Origin: CAZOKN01 sp964580525
GTDB taxonomy: Bacteria > Pseudomonadota > Alphaproteobacteria > Rickettsiales > UBA6187
Assembly: GCA_964580525.1 (NCBI GenBank)
Contig: CAZOKN010000039.1
Span: 1 to 17,672, forward strand
Direction: 5' to 3'
Length of the DNA stretch: 17,672 nt
Part shown: positions 1 through 5,709 of the stretch, piece after piece
How the letters are laid out: each line of letters opens with the position of its first letter
Position numbering within the stretch: the first letter of the stretch is position 1
Program-made: the position numbers and the translations under genes
Notes under the pieces: generated by a model
What the model saw: only the letters and a program-made list of their open reading frames with translations
What the model was told of the DNA's origin: nothing
The model's database searches: none

Positions 1-1
1 G

Positions 2-208
2 GAGCTGAAAGAAGGTAATTTACTAGTTTCTATTTCAAACGGTCAGGAATCCTTCAAAATAAGCCCGATGGCGGAAAGCAACGCATGGGTAGTTTTAGAT
101 GAAGCTATAACAGAAGTAAGAGCAGGTTCTAAGGTTGCGGTTATTCCATATAAATCCAATCAATTGTTTTTTACTATAAATCATGAGGTCTTATGCAAAG
201 CAGCGTAA
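2..208 (+). CDS. moeA: Molybdopterin molybdenumtransferase MoeA, C-terminal fragment
   Basis: This is an open frame running in from the left edge (first full codon at base 2) to TAA at 206-208, about 68 residues. It reads as the C-terminal beta-barrel domain (domain IV) of MoeA, with the family-typical stretch ISPMAESNAWVVL followed by an Asp/Glu-rich segment, a glycine turn (RAGSKVAVIPY) and a hydrophobic end. MoeA inserts molybdate into adenylated molybdopterin, the last step of Mo cofactor synthesis. The last 16 bases overlap the start of moaD, which suggests translational coupling and a shared mRNA. The identification rests on this short domain plus the moaD-moaE-mobA context. The related GlpR-fused or tungsten-type MoeA forms cannot be told apart from it here. 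Confidence 0.82.
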   Translation, partial: ELKEGNLLVSISNGQESFKISPMAESNAWVVLDEAITEVRAGSKVAVIPYKSNQLFFTINHEVLCKAA

Positions 209-468
209 ATATTGAAATCAATATGTTTGGAATCTTAAGTAATTTTTCAGGAAATGAGCCGCTTATATTAAGCGTTCCATCTGGTTCAAATATTAAAGAA
301 ATACTTGATGTTTTAAAAAGTAATCTAGCAAACAAATTTCCTGATTTTAAACATCAAAAAGTTTTAGATGCATCAGTTTTTGCTGATGAAAAAGAGGTGT
401 TAAAGCAAGATCATATAATTACAAAAAATACTAATTTAGCGATTTTGCCACCAGTTTGTGGGGGTTAG
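193..468 (+). CDS. moaD: Molybdopterin synthase sulfur carrier subunit MoaD
   Basis: A 91-residue ubiquitin-fold protein ending in PPVCGG. The terminal Gly-Gly is the MoaD hallmark that MoeB adenylates and that is then thiocarboxylated to donate sulfur to precursor Z. The N-terminal beta strand (VNIEINMFGILSNFSG) matches the usual first strand of the fold, so ATG 193 is preferred over the internal ATG at 223. A GAGG lies at 185-188. The gene starts inside the moeA end and stops at 466-468, one base before the moaE ATG. It forms the heterotetrameric MPT synthase with MoaE, encoded next. It is slightly longer than the usual 80-odd residues, with a Lys/Asp-rich middle, but nothing essential looks lost. 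Confidence 0.93.
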   Translation: MQSSVNIEINMFGILSNFSGNEPLILSVPSGSNIKEILDVLKSNLANKFPDFKHQKVLDASVFADEKEVLKQDHIITKNTNLAILPPVCGG

Positions 469-469
469 A

Positions 470-931
470 ATGTCTAAGTTTTATGTAGGAATTAGCGAAG
501 AAACTTTATCTATCCAAAAAGCTTTTGATTTTGTAGATGCTTCAGAAAATGGTGCAATGGATATGTTTGTTGGCAGGGTTAGAAATCATAATCTTGGAAA
601 ACCCGTTAATGCCGTAAGTTATACTGCCTATGACCCGCTTGCTTGTAATGTTATGAGGCAACTATGCGAAGAAGCCATGCAAAAATTTGATGATAGAATT
701 AAGTGCTTTATTGAGCATTACAAAGGCAAATTAGAAATTGGTGGTATTAGCGTTGTTATAGCCGTTGGTTCACCACACCGTGATGCCGCCTTTAAGGCTT
801 GTAGGTATATAATTGAAGAGTTAAAAACTCGCGTACCTATTTGGAAGCAAGAACATTACTTAGATGGCGATGATGAATGGATTGAAGGAACTTCTTTAAA
901 TAGTAACCATGAGGTAGGTGGTGCAAGATAA
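470..931 (+). CDS. moaE: Molybdopterin synthase catalytic subunit MoaE
   Basis: A 153-residue MoaE. Visible family motifs are FVGRVRNHNLG near the N-terminus, YDPLA, the HYKGKLEIGG segment, and GSPHRDAAFKACRYIIEELK followed by RVPIWKQE, which carries the active-site lysines that bind MPT. It transfers two sulfurs from MoaD thiocarboxylate to cyclic pyranopterin monophosphate in the cytoplasm. A longer frame begins at GTG 458 inside moaD, but ATG 470 has a G-rich Shine-Dalgarno (460-464) at normal spacing and sits one base after the moaD stop, so 470 is the better start. Its end overlaps mobA by about 11 bases. The family assignment is secure. Confidence 0.95.
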   Translation: MSKFYVGISEETLSIQKAFDFVDASENGAMDMFVGRVRNHNLGKPVNAVSYTAYDPLACNVMRQLCEEAMQKFDDRIKCFIEHYKGKLEIGGISVVIAVGSPHRDAAFKACRYIIEELKTRVPIWKQEHYLDGDDEWIEGTSLNSNHEVGGAR

Positions 932-1505
932 TTATACAGCTGGAGTTGTTTTAGTTGGTGGAAAATCTTCTAGAATGGGAAGCAACAAAGCCCTTTTGCA
1001 AATGGGTGAGTTTAGGCTTGTTGATTATATTGCCAATGTTTTAAGGCATTCAGGAATAGAAAAGAAAGATATTTATGTAAGTGGTGATGTTGATGGATTC
1101 CCTAAAATTGTAGATTTATACCCGAATAAAGGTCCTGTTGGCGGCATCTGTTCAAGCCTTATGGAGTGTTATACCAGAAAGTATAAACAAGCGGTGATTG
1201 TTCCTGTTGATATGCCGTTATTCTCACCAGATTTAGTAAAGATGCTAATTGAAGATGGCAATTTTGATATTAGCCATTTTCAAAATAATCCCCTTCCTCT
1301 TTGCATAAAGATTGATGAAGAAACTTTAAAATATTCCAGAAAAATAAATAAAGAGCTGAAAAATGACAAAGATATTTCGGTAAAAGCTTTTTTAAAAGAT
1401 TTGAATGTGAAAATAATTAAAGCTCCCGAAAAAATGGTTCGTGGACTTGCGAATACCAACACGCCAGAAGAATGGAGAGAGGTAGCAAATGAATATAAAA
1501 ATTAG
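921..1505 (+). CDS. mobA: Molybdenum cofactor guanylyltransferase MobA-like
   Basis: About 194 residues of the MobA nucleotidyltransferase fold. The N-terminal signature is VVLVGGKSSRMG followed by NKALL, the GTP-binding loop. NKGPVGGICSSL and the metal-binding VIVPVDMPLF (equivalent to the common xACDMP) follow. It would join GMP to Mo-molybdopterin to give MGD, the form used by DMSO-reductase-family enzymes such as nitrate reductase. Two adjacent GTG codons are available, 918 and 921. GAGG at 911-914 is better spaced for 921. The gene overlaps moaE upstream and the next gene downstream by 17 bases, consistent with one operon. MocA-type cytidylyltransferase activity is a less likely alternative. 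Confidence 0.88.
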   Translation: MQDNYTAGVVLVGGKSSRMGSNKALLQMGEFRLVDYIANVLRHSGIEKKDIYVSGDVDGFPKIVDLYPNKGPVGGICSSLMECYTRKYKQAVIVPVDMPLFSPDLVKMLIEDGNFDISHFQNNPLPLCIKIDEETLKYSRKINKELKNDKDISVKAFLKDLNVKIIKAPEKMVRGLANTNTPEEWREVANEYKN

Positions 1506-1812
1506 TAAAAACCAAGTTAGATTTCGTATTACCAATGATGAACTTTCAGAATTAATTGAAAATGAATGCTTAGTTATGGAATCTCCTTTGCAAAGCTCAA
1601 TTCAAAAATATCTAATTTTTGTTGAAGATATTGAAACGCCTTTGCAACTTAAAGAGGGTGACAAACAGATTGTACTTTTTGTAGATGCTGGAACTCTTTC
1701 AAAATTTCAAAAACAACTACCATCTCGTGATGGAATTGAAGACGAATTTATTTCTAAAAATGGAATTAGTGTTAAAATTGCTTTAGAAGTAGATGTTAGG
1801 AAAAAGCCTTAG
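1489..1812 (+). CDS. Small DUF7009-like protein at the end of the MoCo operon
   Basis: A 107-residue soluble protein. The start (NIKISKNQVRFRIT, then a Leu/Glu stretch) and the pattern of short beta strands resemble the DUF7009 family as I remember it; no function is established for that family. There is no signal peptide, TM segment or obvious catalytic motif. The ATG lies inside mobA (17-base overlap), so it is probably translationally coupled to mobA and last in the operon. Its 3' end overlaps the convergent membrane-protein gene by 17 bases, so both mRNAs could form a short antisense duplex. A role in MoCo handling is inferred from position only. Confidence 0.6.
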   Translation: MNIKISKNQVRFRITNDELSELIENECLVMESPLQSSIQKYLIFVEDIETPLQLKEGDKQIVLFVDAGTLSKFQKQLPSRDGIEDEFISKNGISVKIALEVDVRKKP

Positions 1813-2323
1813 ATTTTAGATTTCTAAAATAATTCAACCCAAGAAAAACTATTAAATTCAGTATCAAAAACCCACTAATAAAATTTGGATACGAAACAAC
1901 TCCATATGCTAATGGCTTTGCGCATCCTAAAATTGCACCATAAATCCAACAACTAACATTTACAGAGCAAAAATTTATCATTGGCTTTGCATTCCCTTTT
2001 ATTAATTCTGGTATGCCATATTTATGCATTAACTTGCTAGAAACTAGCCATATAACAACCACCGTTACTTTACACCATAATTTAGGGTTTGATATGTATA
2101 GAGCAAAACCCTTATCATATATACCTAATAAAATTAGTGCTATGCCAGATAGCCACAAATGAAGATCTGCTGCTCTTATAATCTTTGACCATCTATTATC
2201 ATATTCTATCTGTTTGAAGATGCTCTTCAAAGATAGATGAATAAAAACTATTCCGTATGCAAAAGCCAATAAATGCCAAAATGCCAATATAGTTATAAAT
2301 AATCCCGTTATTTCTTTTAACAT
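1796..2323 (-). CDS. Multi-pass inner-membrane protein of unknown function
   Basis: About 175 residues with four or five hydrophobic segments. TM1 contains AFWHLLAFAYG and FIHLSL, TM2 contains LHLWLSGIALILLG, and TM3 follows the motif NPKLWCKVTVVVIW; further segments lie around CWIYGAILG and the C-terminus. Intramembrane histidines and the Lys/Trp motif recall small heme-associated membrane proteins of the CopD/HemJ type, but I cannot assign it to a family. The frame opens with GTG at 2324-2326; the ATG at 2321-2323 is preferred because GGAG sits six bases upstream. The promoter carries FNR-like and Fur-like sites, which suggests control by oxygen and iron. The gene converges with the MoCo operon. 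Confidence 0.7.
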   Translation of the reverse strand: MLKEITGLFITILAFWHLLAFAYGIVFIHLSLKSIFKQIEYDNRWSKIIRAADLHLWLSGIALILLGIYDKGFALYISNPKLWCKVTVVVIWLVSSKLMHKYGIPELIKGNAKPMINFCSVNVSCWIYGAILGCAKPLAYGVVSYPNFISGFLILNLIVFLGLNYFRNLKSKAFS

Positions 2324-2346
2324 CACTTACTCCTTAATTTATAAGG

Positions 2347-2352
2347 ATATTA
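2347..2352 (-). promoter_or_regulatory. Predicted -10 box of the 176-codon membrane protein gene
   Basis: The minus strand reads TAATAT here, about 41 bases downstream of the centre of the FNR-like palindrome at 2376-2389. This is the geometry of a class II FNR-activated promoter (site near -41.5), with a start point near 2341 and a leader of about 18 nt before the ATG at 2323. Confidence 0.5.
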
Positions 2353-2360
2353 GATGTTGT

Positions 2361-2375
2361 TGATAATCATTCTCA
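2361..2375. promoter_or_regulatory. Fur-like box
   Basis: TGATAAT-C-ATTCTCA is a 7-1-7 inverted repeat that differs at one position from the classical Fur 7-1-7 site (TGATAAT-N-ATTATCA). It lies between the predicted -10 and the FNR-like site of the downstream minus-strand gene, where bound Fur would block RNA polymerase. Many alphaproteobacteria use Mur or Irr with different sites, so a canonical Fur is an inference. Confidence 0.6.
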
Positions 2376-2389
2376 TTGATTCAGGTCAA
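2376..2389. promoter_or_regulatory. FNR/FixK-type operator
   Basis: TTGAT-TCAG-GTCAA matches the FNR/FnrL/FixK consensus TTGAT-N4-ATCAA at nine of ten positions, and GTCAA is a common second half-site in alphaproteobacterial FnrL targets. It directly abuts the Fur-like box. The centre at 2382.5 is 59 bases from the ATG of the membrane protein gene. Confidence 0.65.
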
Positions 2390-2405
2390 GTAGGCAAGTT
2401 TTTTA

Positions 2406-3146
2406 TTACCTCCAAATCTTAAACCCTAAATTTCCCGCTACAAACAGCACTAACAAAGCCGTTAGCAGAGCAACGATTCTTGCTGGAACAAATTTTATCA
2501 CTATCAGGTTTCCAATCTGTCCGCCAATTAGCGCAAATAATGGTAAATACCAATATTGACTAACTAACTCCGTCGGAACTCCTTTGCTTAACTGCCCAAT
2601 TAATCCCGAGATAGAATTTAATAAGATAAACATTGAAGCCACCGCCGAAATTTGCTTAGGCGAACCAGCTTTAAAATAATACAAAATTGGTGATAAAAAT
2701 ATGCCGCCACCTATACCTGTAATGCCAGCTAAAAAACCTAATATAGAACCAATAATCAAGCTTATTTTGAAAGGCAAAACCTTATATCTTTCAGGTGAAT
2801 CATCATAAGATTTATGCTTTATTAATAACCTTAACCCAGCAATAAGAAGGGTAAAAAATAGAATCATTACAAATAATTCTTTTCCAACCAAAATCCTTCC
2901 GCCAATAAACGCAAATGGAATTGAAGTAAGCGCAAGTGGTGCGATCAAATTAAACCTTAGAAGATTTTTCCTGATATAATTAAGACTATTACCCGAAACC
3001 ACTATAATGTTGCACAGCAAAGCTATAACGGGAATTACCTCATAAGGAATTTTCCACATTACCAAAAGCGCAAGATATGAACTTCCGCCACCAAACCCTA
3101 CTGCGGCATAAAAAAGCGCAACAATAAAAAATAAAAATGCTATCAT
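2406..3146 (-). CDS. TauE/SafE-family membrane permease
   Basis: About 246 residues with roughly eight hydrophobic helices in two repeats. Each repeat carries the family glycine motif: AVGFGGGSSYLALL near the N-terminus and AGITGIGGGIFLSPIL in the middle. Members export sulfite, sulfoacetate or related organosulfur anions across the inner membrane; the substrate here is unknown. The frame opens with TTG at 3150-3152, but the ATG at 3144-3146 is the likelier start; neither has a clear Shine-Dalgarno. It follows the pdxH stop by about 10 bases, so it is probably co-transcribed with pdxH from the FNR-box promoter. Sulfite export would fit a cell handling sulfur for MoCo or reducing sulfur compounds, but this is inference. 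Confidence 0.88.
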   Translation of the reverse strand: MIAFLFFIVALFYAAVGFGGGSSYLALLVMWKIPYEVIPVIALLCNIIVVSGNSLNYIRKNLLRFNLIAPLALTSIPFAFIGGRILVGKELFVMILFFTLLIAGLRLLIKHKSYDDSPERYKVLPFKISLIIGSILGFLAGITGIGGGIFLSPILYYFKAGSPKQISAVASMFILLNSISGLIGQLSKGVPTELVSQYWYLPLFALIGGQIGNLIVIKFVPARIVALLTALLVLFVAGNLGFKIWR

Positions 3147-3156
3147 ATACAAAATC

Positions 3157-3780
3157 TTATGGATAGAGCAAGCCGCTATACCAACTTTCTTCTATTAATT
3201 TATAAACTTGTCTAGTTGGAATATCTAAACGCCCATCTGTACAAAACTCAAAATAATCAGGTATTACTCTAATTCCAGTCCAGTGAGGTGGGCGCTCAAC
3301 ACCTCCAATCGCCCATTTTGCAGTATATTTAGCTATATCTGCTAGAAAATCTTTTCTACTTTTCATTATTTCCGATTGTTTTGATGCCCATGCTCCAACC
3401 TTACTTTTGAATGGTCTTGAAGAAAAATAAGCATCTGCTTCCTCATCACTAACTTTTATAACAGCGCCTTCAATTCTTATCTGCTTACCTAAATCAGACC
3501 AGTAAAAACAAAGTGATGCTTGTGGATTTTCTTTAACATTTTTACCCTTTCTGCTGTTTAAATTAGTATAAATTACAAAACCATTTTCGTTAAATTCTTT
3601 TAGCAACACCATTCTAGAAGTTGGCGCACCGCATTTAGATGCCGTTGCTAAACACACCGCATTTGGCTCTTTTAATCCTAATTTTTTAGACTCATTATAC
3701 CAGCTGGAAAATCTTTTAAACGGATCATCACTTGCCAATTCCAGTACTGATACACTATCTAATCCCTTTTTTGTAGCCAT
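3157..3780 (-). CDS. pdxH: Pyridoxamine 5'-phosphate oxidase family protein with altered active-site tail
   Basis: A 207-residue FMN split-barrel protein. It aligns with E. coli PdxH over the FMN segment (SRMVLLK, YTNLNSRKG), the substrate segment (YFSSRP, KSKVGAWAS, KQS) and the RPPHW motif. The enzyme oxidises PNP/PMP to PLP. The last 38 residues align without gaps to E. coli PdxH, and there the key positions change: Trp191 becomes Cys180, while Arg197-Leu198-His199 become Asp186-Ile187-Pro188. Arg201 is kept (Arg190). Other reading frames do not restore the RLHDR motif, so a local frameshift is unlikely. It may be a divergent PdxH or a related flavoprotein. AAGG lies eight bases before the ATG. 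An FNR palindrome sits upstream. Confidence 0.8.
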   Translation of the reverse strand: MATKKGLDSVSVLELASDDPFKRFSSWYNESKKLGLKEPNAVCLATASKCGAPTSRMVLLKEFNENGFVIYTNLNSRKGKNVKENPQASLCFYWSDLGKQIRIEGAVIKVSDEEADAYFSSRPFKSKVGAWASKQSEIMKSRKDFLADIAKYTAKWAIGGVERPPHWTGIRVIPDYFEFCTDGRLDIPTRQVYKLIEESWYSGLLYP

Positions 3781-3815
3781 CTAATATGCCTTATTAAAAT
3801 TCACAAAACACTGAA

Positions 3816-3821
3816 ATGCTA
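3816..3821 (-). promoter_or_regulatory. Predicted -10 box of pdxH
   Basis: The minus strand reads TAGCAT (four of six to TATAAT). It implies a start near 3809, about 41 bases from the centre of the FNR palindrome at 3843-3856, which is class II activator spacing. The leader to the pdxH ATG would be about 29 nt. Confidence 0.4.
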
Positions 3822-3842
3822 TGTTTTTTTAACGGATATTGC

Positions 3843-3856
3843 TTGATGTGAATCAA
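3843..3856. promoter_or_regulatory. Perfect FNR/FixK-type palindrome upstream of pdxH
   Basis: TTGAT-GTGA-ATCAA matches the FNR/FnrL consensus at all ten conserved positions. It lies between the stop of the moeB-like gene (3880) and the pdxH ATG (3780), centred about 69 bases upstream of the latter. It should make the pdxH-tauE pair respond to oxygen limitation. Confidence 0.75.
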
Positions 3857-3879
3857 CTACAGAAAATTAATTGGCGGAA

Positions 3880-4548
3880 TTACAGGTGCACGTTCAATGT
3901 ACTCTCAAGCCCAGCCAGTATTTTTAACGCCTCTGCCGCTTGCATTGTTCCTGCCATTCCTGCTAAAGGTGAAAAAACTCCATTTAATTCACAGGTTGGC
4001 ATAGTTCCTTCTGGCGGAATATCTGCGTATAAACATCTGTAACAAGGAGATTTCTCATTTAAGTTAAATACAGAAATTTGTCCTTCAAACCTTAATATTG
4101 CCGCCGAAACGAGTGGTTTTTTTAGTTTTAGACAAATATCGTTAACTAAAAATCTGGTTTCAAAATTATCTGAACCATCAAGTACTACATCATATTTACT
4201 GATAATTTCTTCTGCATTTTCTGCGGTTAATCTTTTAGTAATAGCTTCAATTTGCAAATCAGGATTAAGATCTTCCAAACTATCTCTTGCACTTTCAGCT
4301 TTTAATCTACCTACATCTGAAGTTTCGTGGAGTATCTGCCTTTGCAGATTTGAAATTTCAACTCTATCACCATCAACAACCCCAATTCTGCCAACACCGC
4401 TAGCCGCAAGATAAAACAATGCAGGGCTTCCAAGTCCACCAGCACCAATCACCAATGCAGATGATTTTAGCAATTTACTTTGCCCAATTTTACCGATTTC
4501 TGGCAATATCAAATGCCGCGAATATCTAACTTGCTGCTTATGTTCCAT
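3880..4548 (-). CDS. moeB: MoeB/ThiF/HesA-family adenylyltransferase lacking the C-terminal CxxC
   Basis: A 222-residue E1-like enzyme. It has RYSRHLILPEIG, the nucleotide loop GAGGLGS (35-41), VVDGD (57-61), SNLQRQ (66-71), DGSDN (124-128), CYRC (169-172) and the conserved Cys186 in MPTCELNGV. MoeB adenylates the Gly-Gly end of MoaD, and a MoaD lies in the same window. Full-length MoeB is roughly 250 residues and ends with a second CxxC that completes a zinc site. Here the frame stops after NVHL, and the bases beyond the stop do not encode CxxCG in any nearby frame, so the tail is absent. ThiF acting on ThiS is an alternative. GGA lies just before the ATG; the endolysin gene ends 21 bases upstream. 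Confidence 0.85.
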   Translation of the reverse strand: MEHKQQVRYSRHLILPEIGKIGQSKLLKSSALVIGAGGLGSPALFYLAASGVGRIGVVDGDRVEISNLQRQILHETSDVGRLKAESARDSLEDLNPDLQIEAITKRLTAENAEEIISKYDVVLDGSDNFETRFLVNDICLKLKKPLVSAAILRFEGQISVFNLNEKSPCYRCLYADIPPEGTMPTCELNGVFSPLAGMAGTMQAAEALKILAGLESTLNVHL

Positions 4549-4569
4549 ACTTTTTCCTAAAATTTAAAT

Positions 4570-5037
4570 TTATCTTATGAAAAAAAAAGAATCTCCTTGA
4601 TCTAGGTAAAGCAACCTTTCAAAATTTCTTCTTTTTGCCAATCCATCTAATTTCTTTCCACCAGCCCAAACCCATTTTAAGAATTCGGCTGGAACATCTT
4701 CATGCTCTTGGCGGTTTACTTTGCGGCGAAGTGTTGAACGCTGCAAAGCACCACCACCAAGATTGAATGTGAAAGACACCAGCGCATCAAACTGCCCATC
4801 TGTAAGTGGAACATTAATAAGGCGCAAAACAGATTTACTGGCACTAGCAATATCTGCTTCTAGCAAATTTAGAGCCTGAGACCGATTTATGCCTTTGGCA
4901 AATTTTTCTCGCTCATTTTCCAATACTACATGACCATAACCGATGGTTGGATATCCAGCTGGGCAGATGTAAATAATGGGAAAAAAGCTCTCAAAAGATT
5001 TTATAAGCTCTAAGCCTTGGTTGGTAATTTTACGCAT
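4570..5037 (-). CDS. Phage GH24 (T4-type) lysozyme/endolysin
   Basis: A 155-residue muramidase. The catalytic signature is visible at the N-terminus: Glu16 in KSFESF, then eight residues to Cys25, then five to Thr31 in CPAGYPTIGYGH. This matches the Glu-8-Asp/Cys-5-Thr spacing of GH24 enzymes; Cys in the middle position is common in phage members. FDALVSFTFNLGGGAL and FLKWVWAGGKKLDGLAKRR are the other conserved family blocks. It would cleave peptidoglycan at lysis. There is no signal peptide or SAR-type first helix, so export would depend on a holin, and one is encoded at 6343-6768. It is the last prophage gene before host-type genes. It is separated from the holin by a plus-strand cassette. 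Confidence 0.92.
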   Translation of the reverse strand: MRKITNQGLELIKSFESFFPIIYICPAGYPTIGYGHVVLENEREKFAKGINRSQALNLLEADIASASKSVLRLINVPLTDGQFDALVSFTFNLGGGALQRSTLRRKVNRQEHEDVPAEFLKWVWAGGKKLDGLAKRRNFERLLYLDQGDSFFFIR

Positions 5038-5048
5038 ATTTTTTACTC

Positions 5049-5076
5049 TTGATTTATAGTTAGGACTCCTTATTAT
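5049..5076 (+). promoter_or_regulatory. Predicted promoter of the redox cassette
   Basis: TTGATT (5049-5054), a 16-base gap and TATTAT (5071-5076) form a plausible sigma-70 promoter for the plus-strand thioredoxin-like gene. On the opposite strand a perfect TATAAT (5072-5077) could serve the endolysin gene, so two opposed promoters overlap. Confidence 0.4.
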
Positions 5077-5108
5077 ATAGGGGTCTTAACAATTAAGTTA
5101 GACTTAAC
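5059..5108. promoter_or_regulatory. Cluster of GTTA(R)GAC inverted repeats, candidate MarR operator
   Basis: GTTAGGACTCC (5059-5069) and GGGGTCTTAAC (5080-5090) form an imperfect inverted repeat (9 of 11 positions) over the overlapping -10 elements. A second element, GTTAGAC (5097-5103), overlaps its partner GACTTAAC (5101-5108), just upstream of the GAGGAG ribosome site. Such repeats in the divergent promoter region of a cassette that encodes a MarR protein suggest autoregulation. Confidence 0.45.
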
Positions 5109-5122
5109 TAGAGGAGTATATC

Positions 5123-5371
5123 ATGTCTTCAAAAGCCGTTTTTTATCATGCTGGTTGCCCAGTATGTGTATCTGCAGAGCAACAAGTTCTAGACATTGTA
5201 GATAAAGCTAAAGTTCAGCTTGAGGTAGTTCACTTTGGAAATGCTAAAGATAGAATTGCTGAAGCTGAAAAAGCAGGTGTTAAATCTGTTCCTGCACTAG
5301 TTATTGGTGGTAATGTTTTACACATCAATTACGGTGCAAGCATGGATGATGTAAAAAAAGCAGTTGCATAA
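5123..5371 (+). CDS. Thioredoxin-like protein with CPVC motif
   Basis: An 82-residue single-domain thioredoxin/glutaredoxin-fold protein. The first strand leads straight into the redox motif C12-P-V-C15, and a cis-proline motif SVPALV (55-60) is in the expected place. There is no signal peptide, so it is probably cytoplasmic. GAGGAG lies seven bases before the ATG, the strongest ribosome site in this part of the window. It is first in a plus-strand group with a DUF2024 protein and a MarR regulator, all cysteine-bearing, placed between the endolysin and holin genes of the prophage. Its partner is unknown; it could reduce the cysteine-rich tail of the MarR protein, but that is a guess. Confidence 0.8.
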   Translation: MSSKAVFYHAGCPVCVSAEQQVLDIVDKAKVQLEVVHFGNAKDRIAEAEKAGVKSVPALVIGGNVLHINYGASMDDVKKAVA

Positions 5372-5382
5372 ATTTGATTAAC

Positions 5383-5410
5383 GGCGAGTAGAATAGTGTT
5401 GCTACTCGCC
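5383..5410 (+). terminator. Perfect 9-bp hairpin with short T run
   Basis: GGCGAGTAG (5383-5391) pairs perfectly with CTACTCGCC (5402-5410) around a 10-base loop and is followed by only TTT. It could be a weak terminator or a processing or attenuation hairpin that lowers expression of the two downstream genes relative to the thioredoxin-like gene. Confidence 0.55.
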
Positions 5411-5430
5411 TTTCCCATGAGAGAATTAAT

Positions 5431-5703
5431 ATGAAAATAGATGTTTATGATACATATGCCGTTTCTAAGTCTGGAAAAACTATTCATTTTGATGTGTTTT
5501 TGCCAAATGGCGGCAGTAAGGAATCTGCATTGAACTACGCGCGAGCGTTTTTGAAATCTATTGGTGAGCCAGAAGATGAACTTAAGTCTGAAAGGTGTAA
5601 TTTCTGCCATAGTGAAAAAGCACATCCTGTTGTTGAAGCAGAAATTATCAAATCTGGGCATTTTATTTTACAGATGGAAGGTTGTCCAAATCCATTTAGG
5701 TAG
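5431..5703 (+). CDS. DUF2024 family protein
   Basis: A 90-residue protein matching the DUF2024 pattern: an N-terminal MKIDVYDTYA, then HFDV, a helix ending in AFLKSIGE, the motif CNFCHSE (Cys56, Cys59, His60) and a C-terminal MEGCPNPF (Cys85). The cysteines and histidine could bind a metal, but no function is established for the family. The stop at 5701-5703 lies six bases before the MarR ATG, so the two are likely co-translated. It follows the hairpin at 5383-5410. Confidence 0.85.
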   Translation: MKIDVYDTYAVSKSGKTIHFDVFLPNGGSKESALNYARAFLKSIGEPEDELKSERCNFCHSEKAHPVVEAEIIKSGHFILQMEGCPNPFR

Positions 5704-5709
5704 GAGATT

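Noticed and set aside
458..469. Upstream GTG start for moaE
   Set aside because: It would add four residues inside moaD; ATG 470 has the better-placed ribosome site and matches family length.
3839..4042. 67-codon plus-strand frame opposite the moeB-like gene
   Set aside because: It lies almost fully antisense to a conserved coding region and has no recognisable product.
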